DNA of 64,000 nucleotides from positions 151,730,224-151,794,223 of the forward strand of contig CP136066.1 of assembly GCA_032622095.1 (NCBI GenBank), written 5' to 3'. Shown here piece after piece: positions 1 to 13,600 of this stretch. Made by a program: the position numbers and the translations under genes. Under the pieces are notes generated by a model. It saw nothing but the letters and a program-made list of their open reading frames with translations. It had not been told where the DNA came from and did not search any database. The first letter of the stretch is position 1, and each line of letters begins with the position of its first letter. Source of the stretch: Siphonodentalium dalli. Its lineage: Eukaryota > Mollusca > Scaphopoda > Gadilida > Siphonodentaliidae.

Positions 1-1014
1 ATCGGATCAAACTGCAGCTGATCCGATGGCCAGGAAATGATCGCTATACAATAGCGGTATTGGGGAAAGAAAAGCGATAGTCATATAATAATGAATAGTA
101 TCAATAAATAAATATTCTGTGTGTTTCATTAATTTTAAAAGAAATCGGAATAATTTTTTTTCGATGTATATTGGTTGAAAACTTGAAAGATAATTATAGT
201 GACTCTTTTGCATGTTTTGGGAAGTTATCCCAGATAATGCCAATGTATGTAGCTGCTCGGGTAGTTCACCCTGCATGACCTTATGTGGGTAGGGTTAATT
301 ACATGCTATTACAGGTACTCAATTTGATCAGATGCTCCTAAATTAATATTTCTTTGGTTTGGGTGTAAAAATCATCGATTTGATTCCTGTCGAGGAACAT
401 ACCCGGCCATCAAAGCTCACAGTGATCAGATATAAATTTTTGAAGTGTGTACTGAGTTGACTTTACCAGCTTATCTTGTCGCGACTTACGTTTCATATAT
501 TTTCGTATATCGTGTTGCATCCTTACACTAATATTACACTTCAGACATATATGTAGTGTTTTTTTCCCCAATTAACAGACTATCACATTAAGGGATTGAC
601 TAATTTTATGATCGTTTTATCACTATACTCGTCTCAAATATTAACCTCAGACATCAATGCGCATGCCCAGACATTGTCATTCATGCTTGCCTATGTTATC
701 ATTATGGATTTATAATGATTAATATGAAATTACTCTTGATGTTAAGACATCTGCACATGCGGGAGAAATCGATTCTCTTTCGTATTTTGGAGGTTTTATC
801 TATGACAATCTGGGAGTATCACGTACAATCCGTGATATTTAACAGGTCTATTCATCATGTTAATTGACCTGTGTAAAAGTAATTAATGCAAAGTTGGCCC
901 CATATATACCATAAACATTGTTTAAAATCATTCTTTATTTATTTTATCATATGAAATATAAACGACAACATACTACTGATAACAATGACAAAATAACATG
1001 ATAGTGCATTGATA
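1..1014. other. AT-rich stretch, no gene recognised
   Basis: No reading frame with convincing protein character was seen on either strand. An 89-codon minus-strand frame near the left edge has no motif I recognise and no supporting context. No RNA gene or inverted-repeat element was found before about position 1015. Confidence 0.5.
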
Positions 1015-1152
1015 TATAATAATAACATGATGGGCTCGATAGGAATGATTAACAGCCCCATGCCTCTAATTGTACCAAGGGCTGTTAATCATTCCTGTAG
1101 GGCTGTTAATAAACCATTGTGCTCGACAATATCATGTTGTTACTATTATTAC
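1015..1152. repeat. Short foldback (MITE-like) element
   Basis: The left half (AATAACATGATGGGCTCGAT then GGAATGATTAACAGCCC) is matched in reverse complement by GGGCTGTTAATCATTCC and by GTGCTCGACAATATCATG on the right. This gives an imperfect hairpin of about 140 bp whose outer arms end in AT-rich ATTATTA. No coding sequence is present. The structure is that of a non-autonomous foldback element. No clean target duplication could be fixed, so the superfamily is open. Confidence 0.6.
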
Positions 1153-1198
1153 CACTCGTCCTCATGTCATTACGTGATCGGTGATTTAACCGCAAGTG

Positions 1199-1230
1199 GG
1201 CGTTAATGAAAACAAAGCTTCATTAACGCC
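1199..1230. repeat. Perfect 12-bp stem hairpin
   Basis: GGCGTTAATGAA and its exact reverse complement TTCATTAACGCC are separated by an 8-nt loop. No T-run or gene is associated with it. It may be a remnant of another inverted-repeat element. Confidence 0.6.
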
Positions 1231-1601
1231 AACTTCTGCTAAAGTTGTCTCAAAATTATGGAATCTTATCATGCAGATAAAATATGATAATCTACTAGAG
1301 AACGCCCTCTAAAGGCTTAATCGCAATAAAGAATGTTGTAACTATTGTTATTGTCCTTAAATTCCCCATACATCATGTGCCTATATATTATGATAGACTA
1401 GTACTATTAGTACTAATATTACTCGTAGTAGTTAATACCACAATACTGTCAATATTCTATCATGTTTAGTTACAAGATCATAATGTTAATTGTTATTACT
1501 ATTTGATGTGTACTGTACATGTACAATAGTCATCAATTCAAAAACTGATATTTTTTAATGTGTTGAATTTAGTTTAAACTTTAAAATTTAACTTAAGCAG
1601 A
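1231..1601. other. No feature recognised
   Basis: AT-rich sequence with short ATTATTA/GTACTA runs. No gene or repeat was seen. Confidence 0.5.
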
Positions 1602-1744
1602 GCCTGGTTGAATATCTACCATATGGTGGGTCGTTCCCACCCTCAAGCCATGGTGTCATTGAGACATTCAATGTTATTTTGCTATTTTGCATGTGAAGAG
1701 GTAGACTGCTTGAGACCTCGTGGTAGATATTCTCACTCCAGGCA
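1602..1744. repeat. Foldback (MITE-like) element
   Basis: The left end AGCCTGGTTGAATATCTACC pairs with TGGTAGATATTCTCACTCC plus AGGC at the right end. An internal small hairpin (CTCAAGCCATGG...TTGAG) lies in the left half. About 143 bp, non-coding. A target-site duplication was not resolved. Confidence 0.55.
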
Positions 1745-2109
1745 TTCATCTTTTTGGATCTAAATTTTGACCATTTAGCCAAACACATTATTTTCATATC
1801 AGTGATGATTGTGACACATCATTTCCTTCTGTAGTGTATGAGGACCGGATACGAGTAGCTTAACTTAAAGACTCTAAAAAGCCCGACGAAGATCGTTTGT
1901 GATTATATAAATATAAATTTATTTTACATTCAGGGAAATATGTTAGCTACTCCAAGAAATAAGCTACGTAAAATTTAAAGGGCATATGTCAACATAACTG
2001 GGACCCACTTATGATTCTAACACTATAAATATTTTATCAAATGTTAATAATAATTTAATCATTAAAATGTCCATGGTACAACCTTCTGACGTTAATTATA
2101 GTAAGTGTT
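1745..2109. other. No feature recognised
   Basis: AT-rich sequence with no gene, RNA or inverted repeat that I could support. Confidence 0.5.
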
Positions 2110-4345
2110 GGCAGTTGGTATTGCTGTTAAAATAGTCACATCCGTTAAAACCGCCATAAACGGAAATAATATTAATTTATAGACAAATTCTGTTCTTATT
2201 CCAATCATTAATATCGCATGAATTACATGTTATTGTCATGTTACTGTGATGTTAGTACTAGTACTGTGTGTTATGTAAACAAACGACATGTTATGTAAAC
2301 AAACATTATGGAAATACTATGCAATAAGCAACACCGAGAAAACCTCCACTAACTGAACTTTGGTTAGAAATGCCACCAAGTTGTTTACAACATATAGGTT
2401 TTTATGTTTACCCATACCATAGTATGGTAAACATAGTGTCGTTGTCCGGATTGACCACTCGTCGTTAGTCCGTCCGTCCGTCTGTCTGTCTGTAGACACT
2501 TTACGCATGGTGCGATAACTGAAATATTTTCTATCTGATCGGAACAAATTTTTTTATATCAATTTCTCAGCACCAAATACAGATCGAGTTCGAATATGGG
2601 TTTGATCCGAGTTTTTTTTATAGAGTTATGGCCCTTTTTCAAATTAGAATTCATGTATGCTGCCATAACTCAAAAAAATATTATCTGACTAACCAAATTT
2701 GGTATGTGAGTTGCTCAGTCCAAAATACATATCGAGTTCGAATATGGGTTTGATCCGATATTTTTTTATGGAGTTATGGCCCTTTGACATAGAATTCATG
2801 AATGCTTCGTTAAATCAACAATTTTTCAACTGATAGGAACCAAAGTTTTCAAGAGTTTCTCAACTCAAAATACAGATCAAGTTCGAATATGGGTTAGATC
2901 TGATTTGTTATACTAGAGTTATGGCCCTTTTTCAACTAAGAATTGAACAGATTTGAGTTTTTGATAACCCAGGTAGATTACAATTAACTACCAGTAATGC
3001 AAGCTTAACTGCATAGATAGTGTTCTGAGAGACTGCAGAACTGATGTCTTATTGAAATATTAGTTATTTTTAGCCACTGTATATAGGACATAGCTCTATG
3101 ATAGTGGTGAAGCTGAACCCATTCATGATTCAATGGACTGTCCCATTCAGTTCTAAAGTTTTAATTGGAATACTCTATTATTCATTTGTAGGGATGTTCT
3201 CATTTTAAATTTCAATTAATCATTCTTCTGTTATCTCCAGGTTTCTCCTCATTCACTTGCATGGATTTCTGTAGTTAAATCTCAACATTCCTGATACTTT
3301 CATCTGATACCATGTCTCATTTTATATTGGTTTATTTTGACACACTCTTTGCCCCTATTGATTGATTAATTTATTTTGATTTTTATGTGTACCTATACCA
3401 TAGTATGGTACACATATTGTGATGTCCGGATTGACCACTTGTTTTCATTTAGATATTGATGATTATGATACAAGTTGATTAAAAAGATTCCCAATGTGTC
3501 CCTTTTTTTAAATAATTAAAAATAATTATTTTTTTAAGTTTGAAAATTTGAAAAACTAACACCATTATAACTCTGCCAATGGGTACCCCAAATCACCACA
3601 CCAAATTTGTTTAAATCGGTCCAAAATCTTGTGTTATGTACTGGTAAATCTGTTTTGGAGCAACATTAAATCCAATTCACCATAGTATGGTACACATATT
3701 GTGATGTCCGGATAAAAACTAACACCATTATAACTCTGCCAAGGGTACCCCGAATCACCACACCAAATTTGTTTAAATCGGTCCAAAATCTTGTTATGTA
3801 TCTGTAAATCTGTTTGGAGTAACATTAAATCCAATTCACCAATTTTATGCCATGCCTTTGGACTACTTAGCTATTGATAAGGCTATATCATTTTCTGATG
3901 TCTCTTATGCCAATGTACACATAATCTGATAAAGAAGGCTATGGTATCTAATTTAAAATAAAGATTCAACAATAAACATCACATGATATTAGCAGTAGAC
4001 TTGGACTCTCTTAACCCAAGTATTCCATGTTCAGGTCACACCTTTCACATTTAACCCAAGGCTGTGGTGGTTTAGCATTACATATCTTGTAGCAGTGCAT
4101 TCTCTTATATAAATGCCGGTGACCCATACATTCCAATATTTGTGTTATGTACATTTGTCTATAATAGTACATACAGTATACTCATATAATTCAACACCAA
4201 AACTCTCATTTATGATTCCGATCATAGTAAATTTTTATCGCCAAGGGATGGGTTAACATCTGCCGATCGTGATCGGCCTCTCATTATCATTTGCTAATCC
4301 TCGCCTCTCAAGATTTCGGTGTTGAATGGATCATCGTGACTCACT
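2110..4345. repeat. Left inverted arm flanking the satellite
   Basis: This block reappears in reverse complement on the far side of the satellite, largely in colinear order. Matching pairs are 2115-2165 with 26053-26101, 2286-2335 with 25926-25975, 2395-2640 with 24485-24725, 3545-3700 with 24210-24345, 3845-3990 with 24060-24215, 4010-4080 with 23775-23835, and 4085-4290 with 23553-23750. One segment, 4289-4345, pairs out of order with 25790-25845. The arm also holds a palindromic motif around TACCATAGTATGGTA (three copies, near 2415, 3397 and 3678) followed by GTCCGGATTGACCACT, and a CCGT/CTGT microsatellite near 2470-2492. No coding sequence was recognised. I read it as one end of a large inverted-repeat structure. 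Two independent insertions of one dispersed repeat in opposite orientation is the alternative. Confidence 0.75.
2530..2945. repeat. Three direct repeats of about 146 bp in the left arm
   Basis: The phrase GTTCGAATATGGGTTTGATC followed by an AT-run and GAGTTATGGCCCTTT recurs near 2590, 2735 and 2882. The copies are diverged. Related sequence in reverse complement is present once in the right arm near 24485-24600, so copy number differs between arms. Confidence 0.65.
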
Positions 4346-6348
4346 CATCCACCTTACCTGTATCTATGCTGTTGAATTCGAGTTTGGTACTTGTATAATA
4401 ATAATATCTAGAATATTAATGATTTCTAAGCTGACAGGTTTGGATGGGTGTATATGGTACAACTGGCATACACATATATTTTAGGCCCCACTGTCGATAT
4501 AAGTCAACATAAGGGGTATCTGAAATTCCGATATATTTATCAGCGGGTCCTCCAGAGGACACCTGTGGTTTACATATCCGAACAATTTAAATTGGGTATA
4601 TCTCAACTTGTGTATCCATGATCAACTCAAATATGCTTCTATCTAAGTTATGTTGTCCCAGTTTACATTTACCTTAGGGCCCTTTGTCCCGTTGGGGTCG
4701 TCCGGAGGACCCGCTTCTAGCATATGGGCAAAATTTCAATAGATTATATTTCGACTTTTGGAGCCAGGATCAACCCAAGAATGTATCTTTCTAAGTGTTA
4801 TGACTCTCATGTACATATATTGTATGGCCCACTGTCGCAGAGTTGTCCATATAAGGCACCAAACCGGTATGAGAAATCCCCGTGTGTTTAACAGCGGGTT
4901 CTCCGGAGGACCCGCTTCTAGCATATGGGCAAAATTTCAATAGGCTATATTTCGACTTTTGGAGCCAGGATCAACCCAAGAATGCATCTTTCTAAGTGGT
5001 ATGACTCTCATGTACATATATTGTATGGCCCACTGTCGCATATTTGCCGATATAACGCTACAGATCGGGTATAACACATCCCCGTGTGTTTAAAAGCTGG
5101 TCCTCCGGAGGACCCGCTTCTAGCATATGGGCACAATTTCAATAGGCTACATTTCGACTTTTGGAGCCAGGATCAACCCAAGAATGCTTCTTTCTAAGTG
5201 TTATGACTCTCATGTACATATATTGTATGGCCCACTGTCGCATATTTGCTGATATAACGCTACAGATCGGGTATAACAAATCCCCGTGTGTTTAAAAGCG
5301 GGTCTTCCGGAGGACCCGCTTCTAGCATATGGGCACAATTTCAATAGGCTATATTTCGACTTTTGGAGCCAGGATCACCCAAGAATGCATCTTTCTAAGT
5401 GTTATGACTCTCATGTACATATATTGTATGGCCCACTGTCGCAGAGTTGTCGATATAAGGCACCAAACCGGTATAAGAAATCGCCGTGTGTTTAACAGCG
5501 GGTCCTCCGGAGGACCCGCTTCTAGCATATGGGCACAATTTCCATAAGCTACATTTCGACTTTTCGAGCCAGGATCAACCCAAGAAAGCATATTTCTAAG
5601 TGTTATGACTCTCATGTACATATATTGTATGGCCCACTGTCGCAGAGTTGTCGATATAAGGCACCAAACCGGTATAAGAAATCGCCGTGTGTTTAACAGC
5701 GGGTCCTCCGGAGGAACCGCTTCTAGCATATGGGCACAATTTCAATAGGCTACATTTCGACTTTTGGAGTCAAGATCAACCCAAGAATGCATCTTTCTAA
5801 GTGTTATGACTCTCATGTATATATATATTGTATGGCCCACTGTCGCATATTTGCCGATATAACGCTACATATCGGGTATAACAAATCCCCGTGTGTTTAA
5901 CAGCGGGTTCTCCGGAGGACCCGCTTCTAGCATATGGGCAAAATTTCAATAGGCTATATTTCGACTTTTGGAGCCAGGATCAACCCAAGAATGCATCTTT
6001 CTAAGTGTTATGACTCTCATGTATATATATTGTATGGCCCACTGTCGCATATTTGCCGATATAACGCTACAGATCGGGTATAACAAATCCCCGTGTGTTT
6101 AACAGCGGGTTCTCCGGAGGACCCGCTTCTAGCATATGGGCAAAATTTCAATAGGCTATATTTCGACTTTTGGAGCCAGGATCACCCAAGAATGCATCTT
6201 TCTAAGTGTTATGACTCTCATGTACATATATTGTATGGCCCACTGTCGCATATTTGCCGATATAACGCTACATATCGGGTATAACAAATCCCCGTGTGTT
6301 TAAAAGCGGGTCCTCCGGAGGACCCGCTTCTAGCATATGGGCACAATT

Positions 6349-9157
6349 TCAATAGGCTACATTTCGACTTTTGGAGCCAGGATCAACCCAAGAATGCTTC
6401 TTTCTAAGTGTTATGACTCTCATGTACATATATTGTATGGTCCACTGTCGCAGAGTTGTCCATATAAGGCACCAAACCGGTATGAGAAATCCCCGTTTGT
6501 TTAACAGCGGGTCCTCCGGAGGACCCGCTTCTAGCATATGGGCACAATTTCAATAGGCTATATTTCGACTTTTGGAGCCAGGATCAACCCAAGAATGCTT
6601 CTTTCTAAGTGTTATGACTCTCATGTACATATATTGTATGGCCCACTGTCGCATATTTGCTGATATAACGCTACAGATCGGGTATAACCCATCCCCGTGT
6701 GTTTAAAAGCGGGTCCTCCGGAGGACCCGCTTCTAGCATATGGGCACAATTTCAATAGGCTACATTTCGACTTTTGGAGCCAGGATCAACCCAAGAATGC
6801 TTCTTTCTAAGTGTTATGACTCTCATGTACATATATTGTATGGCCCACTGTCGCAGAGTTGTCCATATAAGGCACCAAACCGGTATGAGAAATCCCCGTG
6901 TGTTTAACAGCGGGTCCTCCGGAGGACCCGCTTCTAGCATATGGGCACAATTTCAATAGGCTATATTTCGACTTTTGGAGCCAGGATCAACCCAAGAATG
7001 CATCTTTCTAAGTGTTATGACTCTCATGTATATATATTGTATGGCCCACTGTCGCATATTTGCCGATATAACGCTACAGATCGGGTATAACAAATCCCCG
7101 TGTGTTTAACAGCGGGTTCTCCGGAGGACCCGCTTCTAGCATATGGGCAAAATTTCAATAGGCTATATTTCGACTTTTGGAGCCAGGATCAACCCAAGAA
7201 TGCATCTTTCTAAGTGGTATGACTCTCATGTACATATATTGTATGGCCCACTGTCGCATATTTGCTGATATAACTCTACAGATCGGGTATAACAAATCCC
7301 CGTGTGTTTAACAGCGGGTCCTCCGGAGGACCCGCTTCTAGCATATGGGCACAATTTCAATAGGCTACATTTCGACTTTTGGAGCCAGGATCACCCAAGA
7401 ATGCATCTTTCTAAGTGTTATGACTCTCATGTACATATATTGTATGGCCCACGGTCGCATATTTGCCGATATAACGCTACAGATCGGGTATAACAAATCC
7501 CCGTGTGTTTAACAGCGGGTTCTCCGGAGGACCCGCTTCTAGCATATGGGCACAATTTCAATAGGCTATATTTCGACTTTTGGAGCCAGGATCAACCCAA
7601 GAATGCATCTTTCTAAGTGGTATGACTCTCATGTACATATATTGTATGGCCCACTGTCGCATATTTGCTGATATAACGCTACAGATCGGGTATAACAAAT
7701 CCCCGTGTGTTTAAAAGCGGGTCCTCCGGAGGACCCGCTTCTAGCATATGGGCACAATTTCAATAGGCTACATTTCGACTTTTGGAGCCAGGATCAACCC
7801 AAGAATGCTTCTTTCTAAGTGTTATGACTCTCATGTACATATATTGTATGGCCCACTGTCGCAGAGTTGTCCATATAAGGCACCAAACCGGTATGAGAAA
7901 TCCCCGTTTGTTTAACAGCGGGTCCTCCGGAGGACCCGCTTCTAGCATATGGGCACAATTTCAATAGGCTATATTTCGACTTTTGGAGCCAGGATCAACC
8001 CAAGAATGCTTCTTTCTAAGTGTTATGACTCTCATGTACATATATTGTATGGCCCACTGTCGCATATTTGCTGATATAACGCTACAGATCGGGTATAACA
8101 CATCCCCGTGTGTTTAAAAGCGGGTCCTCCGGAGGACCCGCTTCTAGCATATGGGCACAATTTCAATAGGCTACATTTCGACTTTTGGAGCCAGGATCAA
8201 CCGAAGAATGCTTCTTTCTAAGTGTTATGACTCTCATGTACATATATTGTATGGCCCACTGTCGCAGAGTTGTCCATATAAGGCACCAAACCGGTATGAG
8301 AAATCCCCGTGTGTTTAACAGCGGGTCCTCCGGAGGACCCGCTTCTAGCATATGGGCACAATTTCAATAGGCTATATTTCGACTTTTGGAGCCAGGATCA
8401 ACCCAAGAATGCATCTTTCTAAGTGTTATGACTCTCATGTATATATATTGTATGGCCCACTGTCGCATATTTGCCGATATAACGCTACAGATCGGGTATA
8501 ACAAATCCCCGTGTGTTTAACAGCGGGTTCTTCGGAGGACCCGCTTCTAGCATATGGGCAAAATTTCAATAGGCTATATTTCAACTTTTGGAGCCAGGAT
8601 CAACCCAAGAATGCATCTTTCTAAGTGGTATGACTCTCATGTACATATATTGTATGGCCCACTGTCGCATATTTGCTGATATAACTCTACAGATCGGGTA
8701 TAACAAATCCCCGTGTGTTTAAAAGCGGGTCCTCCGGAGGACCCGCTTCTAGCATATGGGCACAATTTCAATAGGCTACATTTCGACTTTTGGAGCCAGG
8801 ATCACCCAAGAATGCATCTTTCTAAGTGTTATGACTCTCATGTACATATATTGTATGGCCCACTGTCGCATATTTGCCGATATAACGCTACAGATCGGGT
8901 ATAACAAATCCCCGTGTGTTTAAAAGCGGGTCCTCCGGAGGACCCGCTTCTAGCATATGGGCACAATTTCAATAGGCTACATTTCGACTTTTGGAGCCAG
9001 GATCAACCCAAGAATGCTTCTTTCTAAGTGTTATGACTCTCATGTACATATATTGTATGGCCCACTGTCGCAGAGTTGTCCATATAAGGCACCAAACCGG
9101 TATGAGAAATCCCCGTGTGTTTAACAGCGGGTCCTCCGGAGGACCCGCTTCTAGCAT
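6349..9157 (+). repeat. 7-monomer (1,411-bp) higher-order repeat
   Basis: Diagnostic monomers at 6349, 6752 and 7302 recur at 7760, 8163 and 8713, exactly 1,411 bp later, which is seven monomers. The same 1,411-bp spacing recurs at 10726/12137, 11129/12540 and 11385/12796, and again at 16367/17778. The array is therefore built from a 7-mer higher-order unit, partly reshuffled. Confidence 0.85.
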
Positions 9158-10609
9158 ATGGGCACAATTTCAATAGGCTATATTTCGACTTTTGGAGCCA
9201 GGATCAACCCAATAATGCTTCTTTCTAAGTGTTATGACTCTCATGTACATATATTGTATGGCCCACTGTCGCAGAGTTGTCCATATAAGGCACCAAACCG
9301 GTATGAGAAATCCCCGTGTGTTTAAAAGCGGGTCCTCCGGAGGACCCGCTTCTAGCATATGGGCAAAATTTCAATAGGCTATATTTCGACTTTTGGAGCC
9401 AGGATCAACCCAAGAATGCATCTTTCTAAGTGGTATGACTCTCATGTACATATATTGTATGGCCCACTGTCGCAGAGTTGTCCATATAAGGCACCAAACC
9501 GGTATAAGAAATCGCCGTGTGTTTAACAGCGGGTTCTCCGGAGGACCCGCTTCTAGCATATGGGCACAATTTCCATAAGCTACATTTCGACTTTTCGAGC
9601 CAGGTTCAACCCAAGAAAGCATCTTTCTAAGTGTTATGACTCTCATGTACATATATTGTATGGCCCACTGTCGCAGAGTTGTCGATATAAGGCACCAAAC
9701 CGGTATAAGAAATCGCCGTGTGTTTAACAGCGGGTCCTCCGGAGGACCCGCTTCTAGCATATGGGCACAATTTCAATAGGCTACATTTCGACTTTTGGAG
9801 TCAAGATCAACCCAAGAATGCATCTTTCTAAGTGTTATGACTCTCATGTATATATATTGTATGGCCCACTGTCGCATATTTGCCGATATAACGCTACATA
9901 TCGGGTATAACAAATCCCCGTGAGTTTAAAAGCGGGTCTTCCGGAGGACCCGCTTCTAGCATATGGGCACAATTTCAATAGGCTATATTTCGACTTTTGG
10001 AGCCAGGATCACCCAAGAATGCATCTTTCTAAGTGTTATGACTCTCATGTACATATATTGTATGGCCCACTGTCGCATATTTGCCGATATAACGCTACAG
10101 ATCGGGTATAACAAATCCCCGTGTGTTTAAAAGCGGGTCCTCCGGAGGACCCGCTTCTAGCATATGGGCACAATTTCAATAGGCTACATTTCGACTTTTG
10201 GAGCCAGGATCAACCCAAGAATGCTTCTTTCTAAGTGTTATGACTCTCATGTACATATATTGTATGGCCCACTGTCGCAGAGTTGTCCATATAAGGCACC
10301 AAACCGGTATGAGAAATCCCCGTGTGTTTAACAGCGGGTCCTCCGGGGGACCCGCTTCTAGCATATGGGCACAATTTCAATAGGCTATATTTCGACTTTT
10401 GGAGCCAGGATCAACCCAAGAATGCATCTTTCTAAGTGTTATGACTCTCATGTATATATATTTTATGGCCCACTGTCGCATATTTGCCGATATAACGCTA
10501 CAGATCGGGTATAACAAATCCCCGTGTGTTTAACAGCGGGTTCTCCGGAGGACCCGCTTCTAGCATATGGGCAAAATTTCAATAGGCTATATTTCGACTT
10601 TTGGAGCCA

Positions 10610-13600
10610 GGATCAACCCAAGAATGCATCTTTCTAAGTGGTATGACTCTCATGTACATATATTGTATGGCCCACTGTCGCATATTTGCTGATATAACGC
10701 TACAGATCGGGTATAACAAATCCCCGTGTGTTTAAAAGCGGGTCCTCCGGAGGACCCGCTTCTAGCATATGGGCACAATTTCAATAGGCTACATTTCGAC
10801 TTTTGGAGCCAGGATCACCCAAGAATGCATCTTTCTAAGTGTTATGACTCTCATGTACATATATTGTATGGCCCACTGTCGCATATTTGCCGATATAACG
10901 CTACAGATCGGGTATAACAAATCCCCGTGTGTTTAACAGCGGGTTCTCCGGAGGACCCGCTTCTAGCATATGGGCAAAATTTCAATAGGCTATATTTCGA
11001 CTTTTGGAGCCAGGATCAACCCAAGAATGCATCTTTCTAAGTGGTATGACTCTCATGTACATATATTGTATGGCCCACTGTCGCATATTTGCTGATATAA
11101 CGCTACAGATCGGGTATAACAAATCCCCGTGTGTTTAAAAGCGGGTCCTCCGGAGGACCCGCTTCTAGCATATGGGCACAATTTCAATAGGCTATATTTC
11201 GACTTTTGGAGCCAGGATCACCCAAGAATGCATCTTTCTAAGTGTTATGACTCTCATGTACATATATTGTATGGCCCACTGTCGCATATTTGCCGATATA
11301 ACGCTACAGATCGGGTATAACAAATCCCCGTGTGTTTAAAAGCGGGTCCTCCGGAGGACCCGCTTCTAGCATATGGGCACAATTTCAATAGGCTACATTT
11401 CGACTTTTGGAGCCAGGATCAACCCAAGAATGCTTCTTTCTAAGTGTTATGACTCTCATGTACATATATTGTATGGCCCACTGTCGCAGAGTTGTCGATA
11501 TAAGGCACCAAACCGGTATGAGAAATCCCCGTGTGTTTAACAGCGGGTCCTCCGGAGGACCCGCTTCTAGCATATGGGCAAAAGTTCAATAGGCTATATT
11601 TCGACTTTTGGAGCCAGGATCAACCCAAGAATGCATCTTTCTAAGTGGTATGACTCTCATGTACATATATTGTATGGCCCACTGTCGCATATTTGCTGAT
11701 ATAACGCTACAGATCGGGTATAACAAATCCCCGTGTGTTTAAAAGCGGGTCCTCCAGAGGACCCGCTTCTAGCATATGGGCACAATTTCAATAGGCTACA
11801 TTTCGACTTTTGGAGTCAAGATCAACCCAAGAATGCTTCTTTCTAAGTGTTATGACTCTCATGTATATATATTGTATGGCCCACTGTCGCATATTTGCCG
11901 ATATAACGCTACATATCGGGTATAACAAATCCCCGTGTGTTTAACAGCGGGTTCTCCGGAGGACCCGCTTCTAGCATATGGGCAAAATTTCAATAGGCTA
12001 TATTTCGACTTTTGGAGCCAGGATCAACCCAAGAATGCATCTTTCTAAGTGGTATGACTCTCATGTACATATATTGTATGGCCCACTGTCGCATATTTGC
12101 TGATATAACGCTACAGATCGGGTATAACAAATCCCCGTGTGTTTAAAAGCGGGTCCTCCGGAGGACCCGCTTCTAGCATATGGGCACAATTTCAATAGGC
12201 TACATTTCGACTTTTGGAGCCAGGATCACCCAAGAATGCATCTTTCTAAGTGTTATGACTCTCATGTACATATATTGTATGGCCCACTGTCGCATATTTG
12301 CCGATATAACGCTACAGATCGGGTATAACAAATCCCCGTGTGTTTAACAGCGGGTTCTCCGGAGGACCCGCTTCTAGTATATGGGCAAAATTTCAATAGG
12401 CTATATTTCGACTTTTGGAGCCAGGATCAACCCAAGAATGCATCTTTCTAAGTGGTATGACTCTCATGTACATATATTGTATGGCCCACTGTCGCATATT
12501 TGCTGATATAACGCTACAGATCGGGTATAACAAATCCCCGTGTGTTTAAAAGCGGGTCCTCCGGAGGACCCGCTTCTAGCATATGGGCACAATTTCAATA
12601 GGCTATATTTCGACTTTTGGAGCCAGGATCACCCAAGAATGCATCTTTCTAAGTGTTATGACTCTCATGTACATATATTGTATGGCCCACTGTCGCATAT
12701 TTGCCGATATAACGCTACAGATCGGGTATAACAAATCCCCGTGTGTTTAAAAGCGGGTCCTCCGGAGGACCCGCTTCTAGCATATGGGCACAATTTCAAT
12801 AGGCTACATTTCGACTTTTGGAGCCAGGATCAACCCAAGAATGCTTCTTTCTAAGTGTTATGACTCTCATGTACATATATTGTATGGCCCACTGTCGCAG
12901 AGTTGTCCATATAAGGCACCAAACCGGTATGAGAAATCCCCGTGTGTTTAACAGCGGGTCCTCCGGAGGACCCGCTTCTAGCATATGGGCAAAAGTTCAA
13001 TAGGCTATATTTCGACTTTTGGAGCCAGGATCAACCCAAGAATGCATCTTTCTAAGTGGTATGACTCTCATGTACATATATTGTATGGCCCACTGTCGCA
13101 TATTTGCTGATATAACGCTACAGATCGGGTATAACAAATCCCCGTGTGTTTAAAAGCGGGTCCTCCAGAGGACCCGCTTCTAGCATATGGGCACAATTTC
13201 AATAGGCTACATTTCGACTTTTGGAGTCAAGATCAACCCAAGAATGCTTCTTTCTAAGTGTTATGACTCTCATGTATATATATTGTATGGCCCACTGTCG
13301 CATATTTGCCGATATAACGCTACATATCGGGTATAACAAATCCCCGTGTGTTTAACAGCGGGTTCTCCGGAGGACCCGCTTCTAGCATATGGGCAAAATT
13401 TCAATAGGCTATATTTCGACTTTTGGAGCCAGGATCAACCCAAGAATGCATCTTTCTAAGTGGTATGACTCTCATGTACATATATTGTATGGCCCACTGT
13501 CGCATATTTGCCGATATAACGCTACAGATCGGGTATAACAAATCCCCGTGTGTTTAAAAGCGGGTCCTCCGGAGGACCCGCTTCTAGCATATGGGCACAA